DNA of 64,000 bases. It comes from Hyphomonadaceae bacterium JAD_PAG50586_4 (GTDB lineage Bacteria; Pseudomonadota; Alphaproteobacteria; Caulobacterales; Aquidulcibacteraceae). Below the pieces are notes generated by a model. That model ran no database searches. It saw only the letters and a list, made by a program, of their open reading frames with translations, and had not been told where the DNA came from. Both the position numbers and the translations under genes were made by a program. The stretch is taken from the NCBI GenBank assembly GCA_023242925.1, contig CP096134.1, positions 310,001-374,000 on the forward strand, written 5' to 3'. How positions within the stretch are numbered: the stretch's first letter is position 1; each line of letters starts with the position of its first letter. Positions 7,929-17,854 of this stretch are shown piece after piece.

Positions 7929-9236
7929 ATGGATTCTTCGGCGGCAAATCTCATCAGTGTGACGCGACGCGACGACGTCCTCGTTCTCGCCGTGAACAAC
8001 CCCCGTCAACGCATTGGGGCTGCAACTTCGGCGATCCCTTGCCGCCGCGCTTTGCGACGTTGCGACTGCGCCAGTCCAAGCCATTCTCCTGAGCGGTGAT
8101 AATGGCCGGTTTGTTTCGGGCGCGGACATCACTGAACTCGATCAGCCCGTAGCGGCGCCCGATCTGCTCGACATCGAACAATTGATCTCGAATGTTCGCG
8201 CACCGGTCATTGCCAATTTGCAGGGACAAGTGCTTGGCGGGGGATTCTTGCTGGCGCTGATGTGTGATGCTCGCGTGGCCAATCCCGCCACGTATTTTGG
8301 ATACCCAGAAGTTCAACTCGGGCTCGTTCCAACTTTCGGCGGCACGCAGATCACGCCACGCCTTTGTGGTCCCGAGTTTGCGGCGGAATTGATGGCTTCG
8401 GGAGCGCCGATCGATGCGCCGCGGGCGCTAGCCCACGGCCTTATTGATGCGATCGAAGACGATGCCGAGCGTTGGGTGCAAGTGCGAAGCGCTCACCTTG
8501 CCAAACGCCGCGCATTGCATCTGCCGTGGCGTGATGACGACGCCCGCGACAGAATCGCTGTCTATCGCGCGGCTTTGGCCCTGGCGCGGCCCGGCTTTGA
8601 TGCGCCGTTGGCTGCCCTGGATGCAATGCGTGTAGGCTACGACGCACCACTGAGTGAGGCGCTGAAAGTCGAACACATTATATTCGAGTCGCTCCGGCAA
8701 TCGGCGCAGTCGAAAACGTTGCGTGAGTTGTTCTTTGCGGAACGCGCCGCGGCGCGTGCAGCCGTTCGCGATGACACGCCAGTTGCAGTTCTGACACCAG
8801 GGCTCTTGCCGAAATCGGGCTGGGTCGAACTTGTCTGCGGCGCTGGCGATCGAAGTCTCCGTGACGCCGTGGCCGCGGCGCGCGCGCAAGGGGTTCGGTG
8901 TATACTGTCTTCTCGAACAAGCGTTGCTGGCGCCATGCTCGGCGCGATGCGTGCGGCAATCGATCAACCCGCATCGCTGCTGGGTCCAGCGCGTCTGGCG
9001 GTGATTCTGCGCGCCGGGGGTTTTCGCGCGAAGCGGCCGCATATTGGACCGGCGTCGAGACGGATGAAGTCGAGCCTGACCCCGACCATTTTGGAGCCAT
9101 CGCCGATGCGCTAACTGAGTGTGGCTATCGTCTCTTGCAACAAGGGAGCGCATTCAGTCCGGCGCATCTTAGCGCCATTTGTGCATCGGCATTGGGTTGG
9201 CCACGCTTTCGTTCAAATTTGTTCTCGCGTCCTTAG
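7929..9236 (+). CDS. FadB/FadJ-like enoyl-CoA hydratase protein with degenerate dehydrogenase half, frame-disrupted
   Basis: The ATG at 7929 starts a crotonase whose frame breaks in a C run at about 8000-8004, inside the canonical NNPPVNALG segment, and again near 9016-9024. Joining the three frames gives about 435 residues. The hydratase domain is intact (SGADITELD, GQVLGGGFLLALMCDARVA, FGYPEVQLGLVPTFGGTQ). The linker QSAQSKTLRELFFAERAAA is characteristic of FadB/FadJ. The following region lacks a recognisable GxGxxG NAD site, although a tail like the 3-hydroxyacyl-CoA dehydrogenase C-terminus (ALGWPRFRSN) remains. FadB proteins usually exceed 700 residues, so dehydrogenase activity is probably lost and may be supplied by the SDR. 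Confidence 0.7.
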
Positions 9237-10424
9237 TGATGACCCCTTGTCGGTTCGGGGCTCGCCGGGCAATTGCAACACGCGCTCAGCGATCACGTTG
9301 CGCAAAATTTCATCGCCGCCGCCAGCAATGCGCATGCCCGCGCCCCAGCACCAGGCGCGTTCAACAGCGGCCCACATCTTTTCGTGATGTTCCCCGCCGA
9401 GCGCGCCGTCTTCCGCGAGGGCGTCAAGGAGAAATTGCGCGACATCCTGCGATTGCCGCGCTGTGACAAGTTTGCCGATGGATTGCTCGGGCCCGGGCGT
9501 TTCGCCCCCGCTGAGGGCTGTAAGGGTGCGGTAAGCGAAAAGATTTACGCCCTGAGATTCAATGTACCAATCGGCGACTTTGGAGCGCGTAACGGCGTCG
9601 TCGGACTTATGTTCTAGCGCATAGCGGGCGGCTGCCCGCCAATCGATCAAGCCAATGTCTGCGCCGACATTCATGCGTTCGAACATCAGGGTCGTGAGCG
9701 CACCCTGCCAGCCAGCGCCAGGCGCGGTGACGCGATGGCTGTCTGCAATGGTAACGCCTTCGAAGAAAACTTCGTTGAAATCGCTTTCGCCGCTCATCTG
9801 GCGGATCGGACGCACGCTGATCCCAGGAGCCTTCATGTCGACCACGAACATGGTGAGACCGGCATGCTTGGGCGCGTCCGCATCGGTCCGCGCGAGCAGA
9901 ATGCCGTAATCAGAAAAATGCGCGCCGCTGGTCCAGATCTTCTGACCGTTCACGATCCAGTGGTCGCCCTCGAGTCGCGCGCGCGTTTGCAGCGCTGCCA
10001 AATCCGAGCCGGCGCTCGGTTCGGAAAACAATTGGCACCAAACCTCTTCGCCGCGAATGCCCGGCGGCACATAGCGTTGCGCCAGGGTGGGCGCGAGGCT
10101 GGCAAGCGTTGGCAAACACATGCCAAGACCGATTTCGTAAACGCCGAAGGGCACACGATAGCGCGCTTCTTCTTGCCTGTAGATGATGTGTTGAACCGGC
10201 GTGCCGCCCGCGCCGCCCAAGGCCGGTGGCATCATGATCGCTGCGTACCCAGCCTCGGCTTTCTTGGCTTGCCATGCGCGCGCGAGCGGAAGTTTTTCCG
10301 CATCCGGCAACGCGCGAAATCCAGCGAGATCGTCGCCATCGCTGCGTAGCTCAGCGTTGGCGTTGAGCCACGTGCGCGCGGCGGCTCGGTAGGCGGCTTG
10401 AACGGGAGTATCGTCGAGGTGCAT
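9213..10424 (-). CDS. acyl-CoA dehydrogenase (FadE-type), subunit 1
   Basis: 403 residues, full family length. The flavin/substrate motif is CQLFSEPSAGSDLAALQTRA near residue 135, followed by WIVNGQKIWTSGA, and the C-terminal GGGDEILRNVIAERVL block replaces the usual GTNEI. It converts acyl-CoA to enoyl-CoA in the first step of beta-oxidation. A second acyl-CoA dehydrogenase gene lies six bases upstream in the same operon; such pairs often form heteromeric enzymes that act on bulky side chains (sterol degradation type). Its 3' end overlaps the tail of the convergent FadB-like gene by about 24 bases. Confidence 0.9.
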   Translation of the reverse strand: MHLDDTPVQAAYRAAARTWLNANAELRSDGDDLAGFRALPDAEKLPLARAWQAKKAEAGYAAIMMPPALGGAGGTPVQHIIYRQEEARYRVPFGVYEIGLGMCLPTLASLAPTLAQRYVPPGIRGEEVWCQLFSEPSAGSDLAALQTRARLEGDHWIVNGQKIWTSGAHFSDYGILLARTDADAPKHAGLTMFVVDMKAPGISVRPIRQMSGESDFNEVFFEGVTIADSHRVTAPGAGWQGALTTLMFERMNVGADIGLIDWRAAARYALEHKSDDAVTRSKVADWYIESQGVNLFAYRTLTALSGGETPGPEQSIGKLVTARQSQDVAQFLLDALAEDGALGGEHHEKMWAAVERAWCWGAGMRIAGGGDEILRNVIAERVLQLPGEPRTDKGSSLRTREQI

Positions 10425-10429
10425 CAGCT

Positions 10430-11523
10430 TCAGCGGCGCGGCCGCTCCCCATCAATAAGGCGCCGCCCGAGGTCGACGCGCCAGGTTTGCGTTGAACCTA
10501 GAAACGCGGAAAGCGCGCGTGCGCGGCGATAATAGAGCTGAGGCGCCGCTTCCCAGGTGAAGCCGATTCCTCCGTGCACATGGACGCACACGCGCGCCGC
10601 CATCTCGAACGCATCGCTGGCGCTTACATGTGCGGCGGCCGCAGCGAGGGGAAAATCGTCGCCGCCGGAGTTCATCGCCCAAAGTGCATAATAGGCATGC
10701 CCCCGAGCCGTCTCGAGTTTGACCCACACATCCGCCAGCGCATGCTTAATCGATTGGTACGAGCCGATGGCGCGCCCAAAAGCGGCTCGGTCTGATACGT
10801 AAGCGCGCGCGATCGCCAGGGCCGCGCCAGCGCCTCCAATTTGCTCAAACGCGAGCAACGTGGCGGCGCGGTCCTTGGCGCGTTGGACGCTATGTTCGTC
10901 GCCAAGCCTGATGGCTGGGCAGTCCGCGAAGATAATCTCGGCCGCCGGCTTTGAAGCGTCCAGCGTGCGCAGCGGACGCTTATCAATGCTTTCGCCCTCG
11001 TCGAGAGGCACCAGAAAAGAGATGTCGCATCGCCATCATTGGCGCGAACGATGAGCGCTTGCGCGGCAAGTCCATCGAAAACGGGCCGGGCGCTTCCTGT
11101 TACCCGACCGTTGGTGACGCGAAGGCCCGACCCGAAATAGCATGCGCCGATGGTTGCGCCCCGCGCCAACGCTGGAAGCCATTTCGATTTTGATTCTGCG
11201 TCTCCCTCGCTGAGCAAGGTTAGCCCGAACAGATAGAGCGCTGAGCCCAAGGGCGCCGGCGCAAGGGTTGCGCCGGCAGCCTCGGCCGCCGCTGCGAGTG
11301 CGATAAGATCATCCGCGCCCCCGTATGCCTCGGGCAACGCTGCCGCCAACACGCCAAGGTCGCGTAGCTTATCCCAAGCGGGTTCATGAAAGCGCCAGTC
11401 TGGGCGCGTGAGCGCCGCGCGCACATCTGCCAATGGACAAGCGCGCTCAAGCGCTCGCCCGACGCTTTCGGCGAACGCTCGGTGCTCGCTCGAGAACGCG
11501 AAATTCATCGTCGCTCGCCCCAT
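10430..11523 (-). CDS. acyl-CoA dehydrogenase, subunit 2, frame-disrupted
   Basis: Two overlapping minus-strand frames (11523 to about 11015, then about 11015 to 10430) join into one acyl-CoA dehydrogenase of about 363 residues. The first carries FAFSSEHRAFAESVGRAL and the N-terminal helical domain; the second carries the C-terminal domain with GRAIGSYQSIKHALADVWV and VHGGIGFTWEAAPQLYYRRA. The break falls in an A run at 11014-11017 (T run on the coding strand), and one added base restores the frame. Start at 11523 or at an internal ATG at 11508. It likely partners the dehydrogenase that follows. Its promoter faces the thiolase promoter across the operator at 11553-11574. Confidence 0.82.
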
Positions 11524-11552
11524 TCTGACTCGCCGCGTAAATTAGCTCTTGC

Positions 11553-11574
11553 ATTGATTGAACGAACGGTCAAT
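11553..11574. promoter_or_regulatory. TetR-type operator palindrome, site 3
   Basis: A 22-bp site with ends ATTGATTG and CGGTCAAT between the divergent acyl-CoA dehydrogenase and thiolase operons. Confidence 0.68.
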
Positions 11575-11596
11575 AAATGAAAAAAGGGAGCTGCTC

Positions 11597-12779
11597 ATGG
11601 CCGGTAGGGCTTATGTTCTGGGCGTTGGCATGGTGCCGTTCGCCAAGCCAGGACGCGGGCTGTCCTATGATGAGATGGGTGAAGACGCAGCACGGCTCGC
11701 GCTCGCAGACGCGGGAATTGGGTATGCTGCCGTGCAGCAAGCCTATGTGGGCTTTGTCTACGGCGACTCCACATCGGGGCAAAAGGCCGTCTATCGGTTG
11801 GGCCACAGCTCTATTCCGGTCATCAATGTCAACAACGCTTGTGCGACAGGATCGACAGCGTTGTTTCTCGCTCGTCAGGCTGTCGCCAGCGGTGCGGTCG
11901 ATATCGCACTCGCACTCGGTTTTGAGCAGATGAATCCTGGCGCGCTGGGCGTTACTTACCCAGATCGCAAATCTATAATGGAGGAGCACGAGCGGATCGT
12001 GCTCAACAATCCTAAGGACGACCCCAAAGCGCCCATCGCTGCGCGTATGTTTGGTGGCGCAGGCCTTGAGTATCAGGATAAATACGGCGCACGTACTGAG
12101 ACGTTTGCCAAGATTTCGGAGAAAGCGCGAACGCATGCGGCGCGCAATCCGTTCGCGATTTTCCGCGAACCGCTCAGCGTTGAGCAGATTATGGCCTCAC
12201 CGCCGATTTTCGGTCCGTTGACGCGTCTTCAATGTTGTCCGCCCACCTGCGGCGCGGCGGCGGCGATCGTTGTGTCGGAAAGCGCGCTCAAGCGGCTGGG
12301 CGGTCGGGCAGTGGAGATCGTGGCGCAAAGTATGCGCACCGATCCTGAATCCAGTTTCGATAGTGGCTCGATGATCTCGATGGTTGGTTACGACATGGCG
12401 CGTCTGGCTGCTCAAGATGTCTACGAGATCGTCTGGCGTTGGGCCCGAAGATGTCGACGTGGTCGAGCTGCATGATTGCTTTACCGCCAATGAATTGTTG
12501 ACCTACGAGGCGCTGGGATTGGCTGAATCCGGAGGCGCTGAGCGTTTCATATGGGATGGCGACAACACCTATGGCGGCAAGGTCGTCACCAATCCATCTG
12601 GTGGCTTGCTGTCCAAGGGGCATCCGCTCGGCGCGACTGGCTTGGCGCAATGCGCAGAACTGGTTTGGCAATTGCGCGGAGACGCGCAGGACCGCCAGGT
12701 CGAGGGTGCGCGCACAGCACTGCAACACAATCTCGGCCTTGGCGGCGCCTGCGTCGTCAGCTTGTACCGGCCGGCGTAG
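11597..12779 (+). CDS. thiolase family protein (SCP-x/lipid-transfer type acetyl-CoA acyltransferase), frame-disrupted
   Basis: Start at the ATG at 11597, preceded by AAGGGAG. The first frame runs to about 12426 and the second from there to 12779; removing one base near 12426-12430 ([18 protein letters not shown]) restores a protein of about 393 residues. Visible motifs: [21 protein letters not shown] with the nucleophilic cysteine, [21 protein letters not shown], and [20 protein letters not shown] with the catalytic histidine. This subgroup cleaves branched 3-ketoacyl-CoA, as in sterol side-chain breakdown. First gene of a long plus-strand operon. Confidence 0.83.
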
Positions 12780-12784
12780 CGGCA

Positions 12785-13147
12785 ATGCGCAAGCTGCAAG
12801 CTCTTATCCTTGTCGCGTCGCTGGCGCTCGCGGCCTGCGCATCAGCCAATCACCCCGACACGATCGAAAGTGCGTACGGCAACACCATGGTGGTGACGCT
12901 CGCGAACGGGGTCGAGGCGCGCTACTATTTCAATCGCGATGGAACATACTCGCTCATCAATCGCGACGGCGTCGTGGTGAGCGGCGTGTTCGAGGTCGAT
13001 GGCGATCAGATCTGCCGGACGCCAGCGGGCGGCATGCGCGCCTGTGCACATTACGTCGATGGAAAATCGGTTGGAGACACCTGGACGCAGACCACATCTG
13101 ACGGGTCGACCTATTCAGTCACGTTGAGAGCGGGGAGAGAGCCTTGA
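12785..13147 (+). CDS. small predicted lipoprotein
   Basis: 120 residues from the ATG at 12785, five bases after the thiolase stop. The signal peptide MRKLQALILVASLALAAC ends in a lipobox (LAAC), so the mature protein would be anchored to the outer or inner membrane. The rest is a compact beta-rich domain (RYYFNRDGTYSLINRDGVVVSGVF) with a Cys pair around CRTPAGGMRAC. No family recognised. It overlaps the MaoC-like gene by four bases. A periplasmic role in substrate handling is only a guess. Confidence 0.72.
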   Translation: MRKLQALILVASLALAACASANHPDTIESAYGNTMVVTLANGVEARYYFNRDGTYSLINRDGVVVSGVFEVDGDQICRTPAGGMRACAHYVDGKSVGDTWTQTTSDGSTYSVTLRAGREP

Positions 13148-13581
13148 TCAGCCGTGACTTGATCGGCCGAACTCATTCTCGCTCAATTTTGGTTGAGCGC
13201 GGGCCGCTCAGTTTCTTTGCGCGCTCAATCGGCGAAACCAATCCGATCTACTTTGACGTCGACGCAGCGCGCGAGCAAGGACATCCGGATCTTGTTGCCC
13301 CGCCGAGCTACCTCTTCTCTTTACTACTCTTCGCTGAAGCGGATCATCCTTGGGTCATCGACCTTGGCGTAGATCTCAGCAAGATTCTACACGGTGAACA
13401 GCGCTTCGAGCATGACGGGCTGGTCTTTGCCGGCGAGACGTTGACGCTCAAATCGGCGATCACCGAGATTTACGAAAAGCGCGGCGGCGCCTTGGAATTC
13501 GTTGAGCGGGCGAGCGACGCCTTTGTGGGCGAACAACGACGTGGGCGGCTGGTGACGACATTGGTGGTGCGTCATGGTTGA
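13144..13581 (+). CDS. MaoC-like dehydratase, N-terminal-type hot-dog protein (FAS1_DH-like)
   Basis: 145 residues. The opening GRTHSRSILVERGPLSFFARSIGETNPIY is typical of the MaoC_dehydrat_N hot-dog domain. Such half-size subunits pair with a second hot-dog protein, here the next gene, to form a heterodimeric (R)-specific enoyl-CoA hydratase as in actinobacterial sterol side-chain catabolism. This copy has the structural half with no clear catalytic Asp/His pair. It overlaps the lipoprotein gene before it (ATGA-type) and the next gene by eight bases. Confidence 0.83.
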   Translation: MISRDLIGRTHSRSILVERGPLSFFARSIGETNPIYFDVDAAREQGHPDLVAPPSYLFSLLLFAEADHPWVIDLGVDLSKILHGEQRFEHDGLVFAGETLTLKSAITEIYEKRGGALEFVERASDAFVGEQRRGRLVTTLVVRHG

Positions 13582-13967
13582 GATTGGCCAAGAGCTCCCC
13601 CGCTTCAATGTGGCCCGATAACGCGCACAACGTTGGCGCTTTTCGCGGGCGCCTCAGGCGATCCCAATCCGATCCACATCGATAGCGATTTTGCGCGCGC
13701 CGCCGGTCTGGACGATGTGTTCGCGCACGGCATGCTCTCTGTGGGCTATCTGGGGCGCCTGCTGACCCAGTGGGCGCCCAGGAGAGGCTGCGCACTTGGT
13801 CCGTCCGTTTTCTCGCGATCACTCCGGTGCATGCGAAGCTGACGCTGACCGGCCGTGTAGAAGAAATATTCGATCAGGGCGGTGATCGTGTAGCGCGCAT
13901 CAAGCTGGCTGTGACGACACAGTCGGGCGTGCAGACGATCGCCGGGGAAGCGCTCGTCCAGCTTTAG
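13574..13967 (+). CDS. MaoC-family dehydratase, catalytic subunit, frame-disrupted
   Basis: The ATG at 13574 starts MVEIGQELPRFNVAR, after which the frame is lost at 13615-13618 and again at 13777-13779; one added C at each point gives about 131 residues. The catalytic hot-dog motif FAGASGDPNPIHIDSDFARA, followed by FAHGMLS, is clear, including the Asp and His expected for R-hydratases. It probably forms a heterodimer with the preceding gene product and hydrates enoyl-CoA to (3R)-hydroxyacyl-CoA for the SDR at 6368. Both breaks are single-base losses in C-rich runs, more like sequence errors than decay. Confidence 0.78.
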
Positions 13968-14010
13968 AGGTGACATTCGTACAACGGGCGACATCTTTCG
14001 GTTTTCAGTC

Positions 14011-14032
14011 ATTGACCAAGCGGTCGGTCAAT
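14011..14032. promoter_or_regulatory. TetR-type operator palindrome, site 4 (best match)
   Basis: A 22-bp palindrome, left half ATTGACCAAGC and right half GGTCGGTCAAT, lying 58 bases upstream of the first TonB receptor. It is identical to site 6. The TTGACC inside the left half could serve as a -35 element, so a bound repressor would block polymerase. Confidence 0.75.
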
Positions 14033-14090
14033 GATGACCTCATAAAAGGCGACGGCCAAGTGGTGTGGCGGTCGCGCAGGGGAGGCGGAC

Positions 14091-16262
14091 ATGAAGTGGA
14101 AGCTCTTGTCGACCGGCGTTCTTTCGGCGAACGCGTTAATGCTCGCATTGGCGCCGACGCCAAGCTTTGCTCAGGATGGCGCAAGCTCAGAAGAAATCAT
14201 CGTGACTGCGAGGCGGCGCGAAGAGTCTGCGCAGGACGTGCCGGTGAGCGTCACCACCTTCGGAGCCGCCGAGATTGAGCGAAGCGGTTTCAACGATTTC
14301 CAGGATTACGCGACGCAAGTGCCGAACTTGTCATTCGCTTATACGAACAGCGTCGGCCCTCGAGCGCAGTCAATCGCTATTCGCGGCGTCTTCGGATCCG
14401 ATACAACAGGCCTCTATCTCGATGAGACGCCCTTGCCTGGAAGTGTGGACCCCCGCGTCGTCGATCTGGAACGCATTGAAGTGTTGCGCGGGCCTCAGGG
14501 CACGCTCTACGGCGCGCGATCCATGGGCGGAACGGTACGCCTGCTGACGAGGCAGCCCGATCTCGAGCAACGGGAGACAAGCCTTCACGGCGTGGTTTCC
14601 GCCACAGAGGAAGGCGGCTGGAACACGTCGGCAGCTGTGGGCTTTAATCTCCCGTTGATCGACGATCGCTTGGCTCTTCGGGCGTTCTTATTTTCGGAAG
14701 TAGAGTCGGGTGTCCTGGATCGCGTGGCGGGTCCATCAGCGCCGGCGCCGTTCACGACACGCGAGGACGTTGATGAGGTCGAGCGCCAGGGTGGACAAAT
14801 CGCGCTGAGCGCGCGTCTCCTGGATGGCGCTCTCACGGTGACCCCGCGGTTTCTTTTCCAGCGAATGCATGGGGATAGCCGTAGTCTCAGGGACGTCGAA
14901 CCCTCCAACTTTGTCATGGAGCGGCCGTTCGACATCCAGGAACCGACCGAAGACAATTGGGAACTCTATACCCTCACGGCGAACTATGAGACGGGGTTTG
15001 GCGACTTCACGAGCGCAACGTCGCTGTTTCAGCGCCGCTTCTTTGATACCGAAGATACGTCAGAAATTGCTGCGTTATTTGTTGGGACGCCGCTCACACC
15101 AGCGACCATCTTTGCCGAAGGCGAATTTGAAGGCCTGTCCCAGGAACTGCGCTTCACCTCAGACTTTTCGGGTCCGTTGCAGCTCACCGCCGGGCTATTC
15201 TATCAAGATGCGACCACCGAGGTGTTCTTTCCACCCGTGGTCATTGGCGTCTACATCAGCAATCTCTTCACCCAGCTCACCGAGACCCAGGTTCGAGAGC
15301 AAGCGGCGTTCGGCGAAGCAACCTACCAGCTGACGGACCGGCTGTCGGTCGTGGCTGGGGTCAGGTTCTTCGATAATGAAGTGAGCGTCGGCGGCTATCA
15401 GGATGGCCTCATTGTCGTGCCAACGACATTTGACGGCGTTCAGAGCGAGAGCGGGGCAAATCCCAAGTTTGGCTTGCAGTACGACATCAACGACGACGCC
15501 ATGGTATTCCTAAGCGCCTCAAGGGGGTTCCGGACTGGCGGCGTGAACACGATTGCTGAGGCGGTCTGCGCTGGCGATCTCGCTGGTCTGGGCCTAAATG
15601 CGGATGAGGCGCGGAGCTATGATTCCGACGCTCTGTGGAGCTACGAGGCGGGCGCGAAGTCGGAGTGGTTTGACCGACGTCTGCTGGTCAATGTCACGGC
15701 GAGTCATATTGATTGGGAAGATGTCCAGCAGGCCGTGGGGTTGGGCGGTTGCGGCTTTGTCATCCGGCAGAACGCGGGCTCTGCGGAAATCGACTCCCTC
15801 GAACTGGAGCTTCGCGCTCATGTAACCGACCAGCTCACATTCGGGTTAGGTATCGGTTACACTGATGCTGTCATTACCGACGGGGGACCGTTGGCGTTCG
15901 TTCAACCTGGTACCCGTCTTCAGCAGGTTCCCGATTGGACGCTGTCCGCCTCGGTGGACTATGATTTCACCATTGCCGACGTGCCATGGTTTGCGCGAGC
16001 GAGCTATGCGTTCGTCGGCGAGAGCACGAGTGCGCTAAATAACAGCACAACCCCACGCGTCAGGCCTTCCTATACTCTCGTGGATGGCCGGATCGGAGCG
16101 CGCATTGGCCAGGCTGAGATCGCGTTGTTCGTCGATAACCTGACCGATGAAAATGCAAACTTCGCCGATACCCCCTCACTCGGTGCAGAGCTGCCGGGGC
16201 GGCCACGCATCGCGTCCAATCGGCCGCGAACGGTGGGTGTTGATCTGCGCGCGCGGTTCTAG
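14091..16262 (+). CDS. TonB-dependent outer-membrane receptor, copy 1
   Basis: 723 residues from the ATG at 14091, with AGGGGAGGC before it. The signal peptide ends at about residue 27 (PSFA-QDG), followed by a TonB-box-like EEIIVTARRREES and a plug domain with RGPQGTLYGARSMGGTVRLLT. The long beta-barrel ends in an aromatic residue (RARF), as outer-membrane proteins do. It imports large or scarce ligands using energy from TonB. It stands directly after the beta-oxidation genes and before an inner-membrane symporter, under its own operator, so it likely brings in the pathway substrate. Its first 60 residues and promoter nearly duplicate those of the second receptor. Confidence 0.93.
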   Translation: MKWKLLSTGVLSANALMLALAPTPSFAQDGASSEEIIVTARRREESAQDVPVSVTTFGAAEIERSGFNDFQDYATQVPNLSFAYTNSVGPRAQSIAIRGVFGSDTTGLYLDETPLPGSVDPRVVDLERIEVLRGPQGTLYGARSMGGTVRLLTRQPDLEQRETSLHGVVSATEEGGWNTSAAVGFNLPLIDDRLALRAFLFSEVESGVLDRVAGPSAPAPFTTREDVDEVERQGGQIALSARLLDGALTVTPRFLFQRMHGDSRSLRDVEPSNFVMERPFDIQEPTEDNWELYTLTANYETGFGDFTSATSLFQRRFFDTEDTSEIAALFVGTPLTPATIFAEGEFEGLSQELRFTSDFSGPLQLTAGLFYQDATTEVFFPPVVIGVYISNLFTQLTETQVREQAAFGEATYQLTDRLSVVAGVRFFDNEVSVGGYQDGLIVVPTTFDGVQSESGANPKFGLQYDINDDAMVFLSASRGFRTGGVNTIAEAVCAGDLAGLGLNADEARSYDSDALWSYEAGAKSEWFDRRLLVNVTASHIDWEDVQQAVGLGGCGFVIRQNAGSAEIDSLELELRAHVTDQLTFGLGIGYTDAVITDGGPLAFVQPGTRLQQVPDWTLSASVDYDFTIADVPWFARASYAFVGESTSALNNSTTPRVRPSYTLVDGRIGARIGQAEIALFVDNLTDENANFADTPSLGAELPGRPRIASNRPRTVGVDLRARF

Positions 16263-16291
16263 GGACCCGGGGGTGAGCGGCGGATCGTTCC

Positions 16292-17628
16292 ATGATGGGT
16301 GAGCCGGCGCCAGATCACCAGGTGGCGGAGCCGTTCTCACCCCGAGACTGGCCGCTTACGCCTCAGGCTCGCTGGCGACTGGGATCTTCTCGGCGGTGCC
16401 GACGGTCCTGCTCTTGTACTTCTGCACGCAAGTCCTGGGGATTGCGCCGGCGCTGGCCGGCGCAATCACGGTTATCCCTAAAGTCTGGGGCATGTTCTGG
16501 GATCCGTTCGTTGGGGTATGGTCTGATCAGACCTCATCGTCTTCTGGCCGGCGCAAACCGTTCGTGGCCTGGGGCGGGGCGCTGATGTGCATGAGCTTTG
16601 TGGCGTTGTTCGCGTTCCCATACTCTGTCACGGGCGCCGCGGCGCTTTGGGCCGGCGTCCTCTATTTCCTGCTCACGACAGCTTACTCGCTCTTCTCGGT
16701 CCCCTATGTGGCGTTCCCGGCCGAGGCGACGACCGACAGTCTAGAGCGTAATCGGCTCGTGACCTGGCGGCTCATGTTCGGAATGCTGGGCGTTATCGTC
16801 GGTTCTGCGGGCGCGCCGGCGCTCATTGCCATGGGCGGGGGCGGGGCTGCCAGTTATGCAGTCATGAGCCCCGTGATTGCCGGCGTCTGTGGCCTGGGCG
16901 TTGTCCTTGCCTATGGGGCGATGCCGAACACCGACAGAGGATCTCCTGTTCGCAAAATTGTGCTCAACGACCTTTTCGCCGCGCTTTCTGCCGCGCGTGC
17001 GTTTCGAGCTTTGCTGGCGGCCTATGTGGTGCTCGTTGCAGCCAGCGGCTTTTTGCTCGCTGCGGCGGCGTATTGGGTCGTGTTTGTCTTGAACCGTGAC
17101 GAGGGCGCAGCCGGCCAAGCCTTGGCGGTTTCGCTATTGGCGACCATTGTAGCGATGCCCGCCTGGTCCCGGGCCCTTGCTCGAATAGGGGCGCGCCTCG
17201 TCATAGCCGTCGCGGCCATCCTGTATGGGTTATCAGCGGCGTTGTTGATCATGGTCGAGCCTGGCGCCTTTGTGGGGCAGGGCCTGGGGGTGTTTGCAGC
17301 AATAGGTGTTGCCGGCGCGGGCCTGCAAGTGGGCCCGTTCAAGCTAGTCGCCGATCTCCTGCACATGCAAAGCCGTGAACTCGGTCAGCGCTTCGAGGGG
17401 CTTATGACCGGCCTTTGGGTTGCGGGAGAAAAGCTCGGCCTCGCCATAGGCGCTGGCGCCGTCGGCTTAGCGCTGTCGCTGATAGGTTTTCAGTCTGGCG
17501 CCGCTTCGCAGGCGCAAGACGTGGTACATGCGCTTCGACTTCTTGTCGGGTTGGGGCCGCTTGCGTTTGCGATTGCAGGGCTCGGACTGTTGCTTGCCCT
17601 CCCACGGCGTTCGTCGCGCCCAGTGTGA
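16292..17628 (+). CDS. MFS_2/GPH-type sugar- or peptide-cation symporter, frame-disrupted near the start
   Basis: The ATG-ATG at 16292/16295 opens MGEPAPDHQVAEPFSP; adding one C to the run at 16340-16343 joins it to PRLAAYASGSLATGIFSAVPTVLLLYF and the long frame to 17628, about 445 residues. The cytoplasmic signature FWDPFVGVWSDQT, followed by GRRKPF, identifies the MFS_2 (glycoside-pentoside-hexuronide) family, and twelve hydrophobic segments fit. The mlr cluster also has one MFS transporter (MlrD) beside mlrA; whether this is its counterpart cannot be settled here. Role: moving substrate or breakdown products across the inner membrane. Confidence 0.83.
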
Positions 17629-17677
17629 CTTCCAGGCCAACCGAGGTTTGGAGCGCAAAAGCCAGGAAGGTTCATCT

Positions 17678-17699
17678 ATTGACCGAACGGATAGTCAAT
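17678..17699. promoter_or_regulatory. TetR-type operator palindrome, site 5
   Basis: A 22-bp site with ends ATTGACCGA and TAGTCAAT, 98 bases before site 6 in the leader of the second TonB receptor. Two operators at one promoter suggest tighter or looped repression. Confidence 0.68.
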
Positions 17700-17775
17700 G
17701 GTTGTATCTGGCAGAATCCGATGCTGGCGCTGCGTGGGGGTCGACATTTTACGACGGGCGCTTCTCGGATTAAGT

Positions 17776-17797
17776 ATTGACCAAGCGGTCGGTCAAT
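17776..17797. promoter_or_regulatory. TetR-type operator palindrome, site 6
   Basis: A 22-bp palindrome identical in sequence to site 4 and placed at about the same distance before the receptor start. Confidence 0.75.
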
Positions 17798-17854
17798 GAT
17801 GGTATCGTAAAGACAAAGGCCAAACAATGTGGCCGGCGCGCAGGGGAGGCGAAT

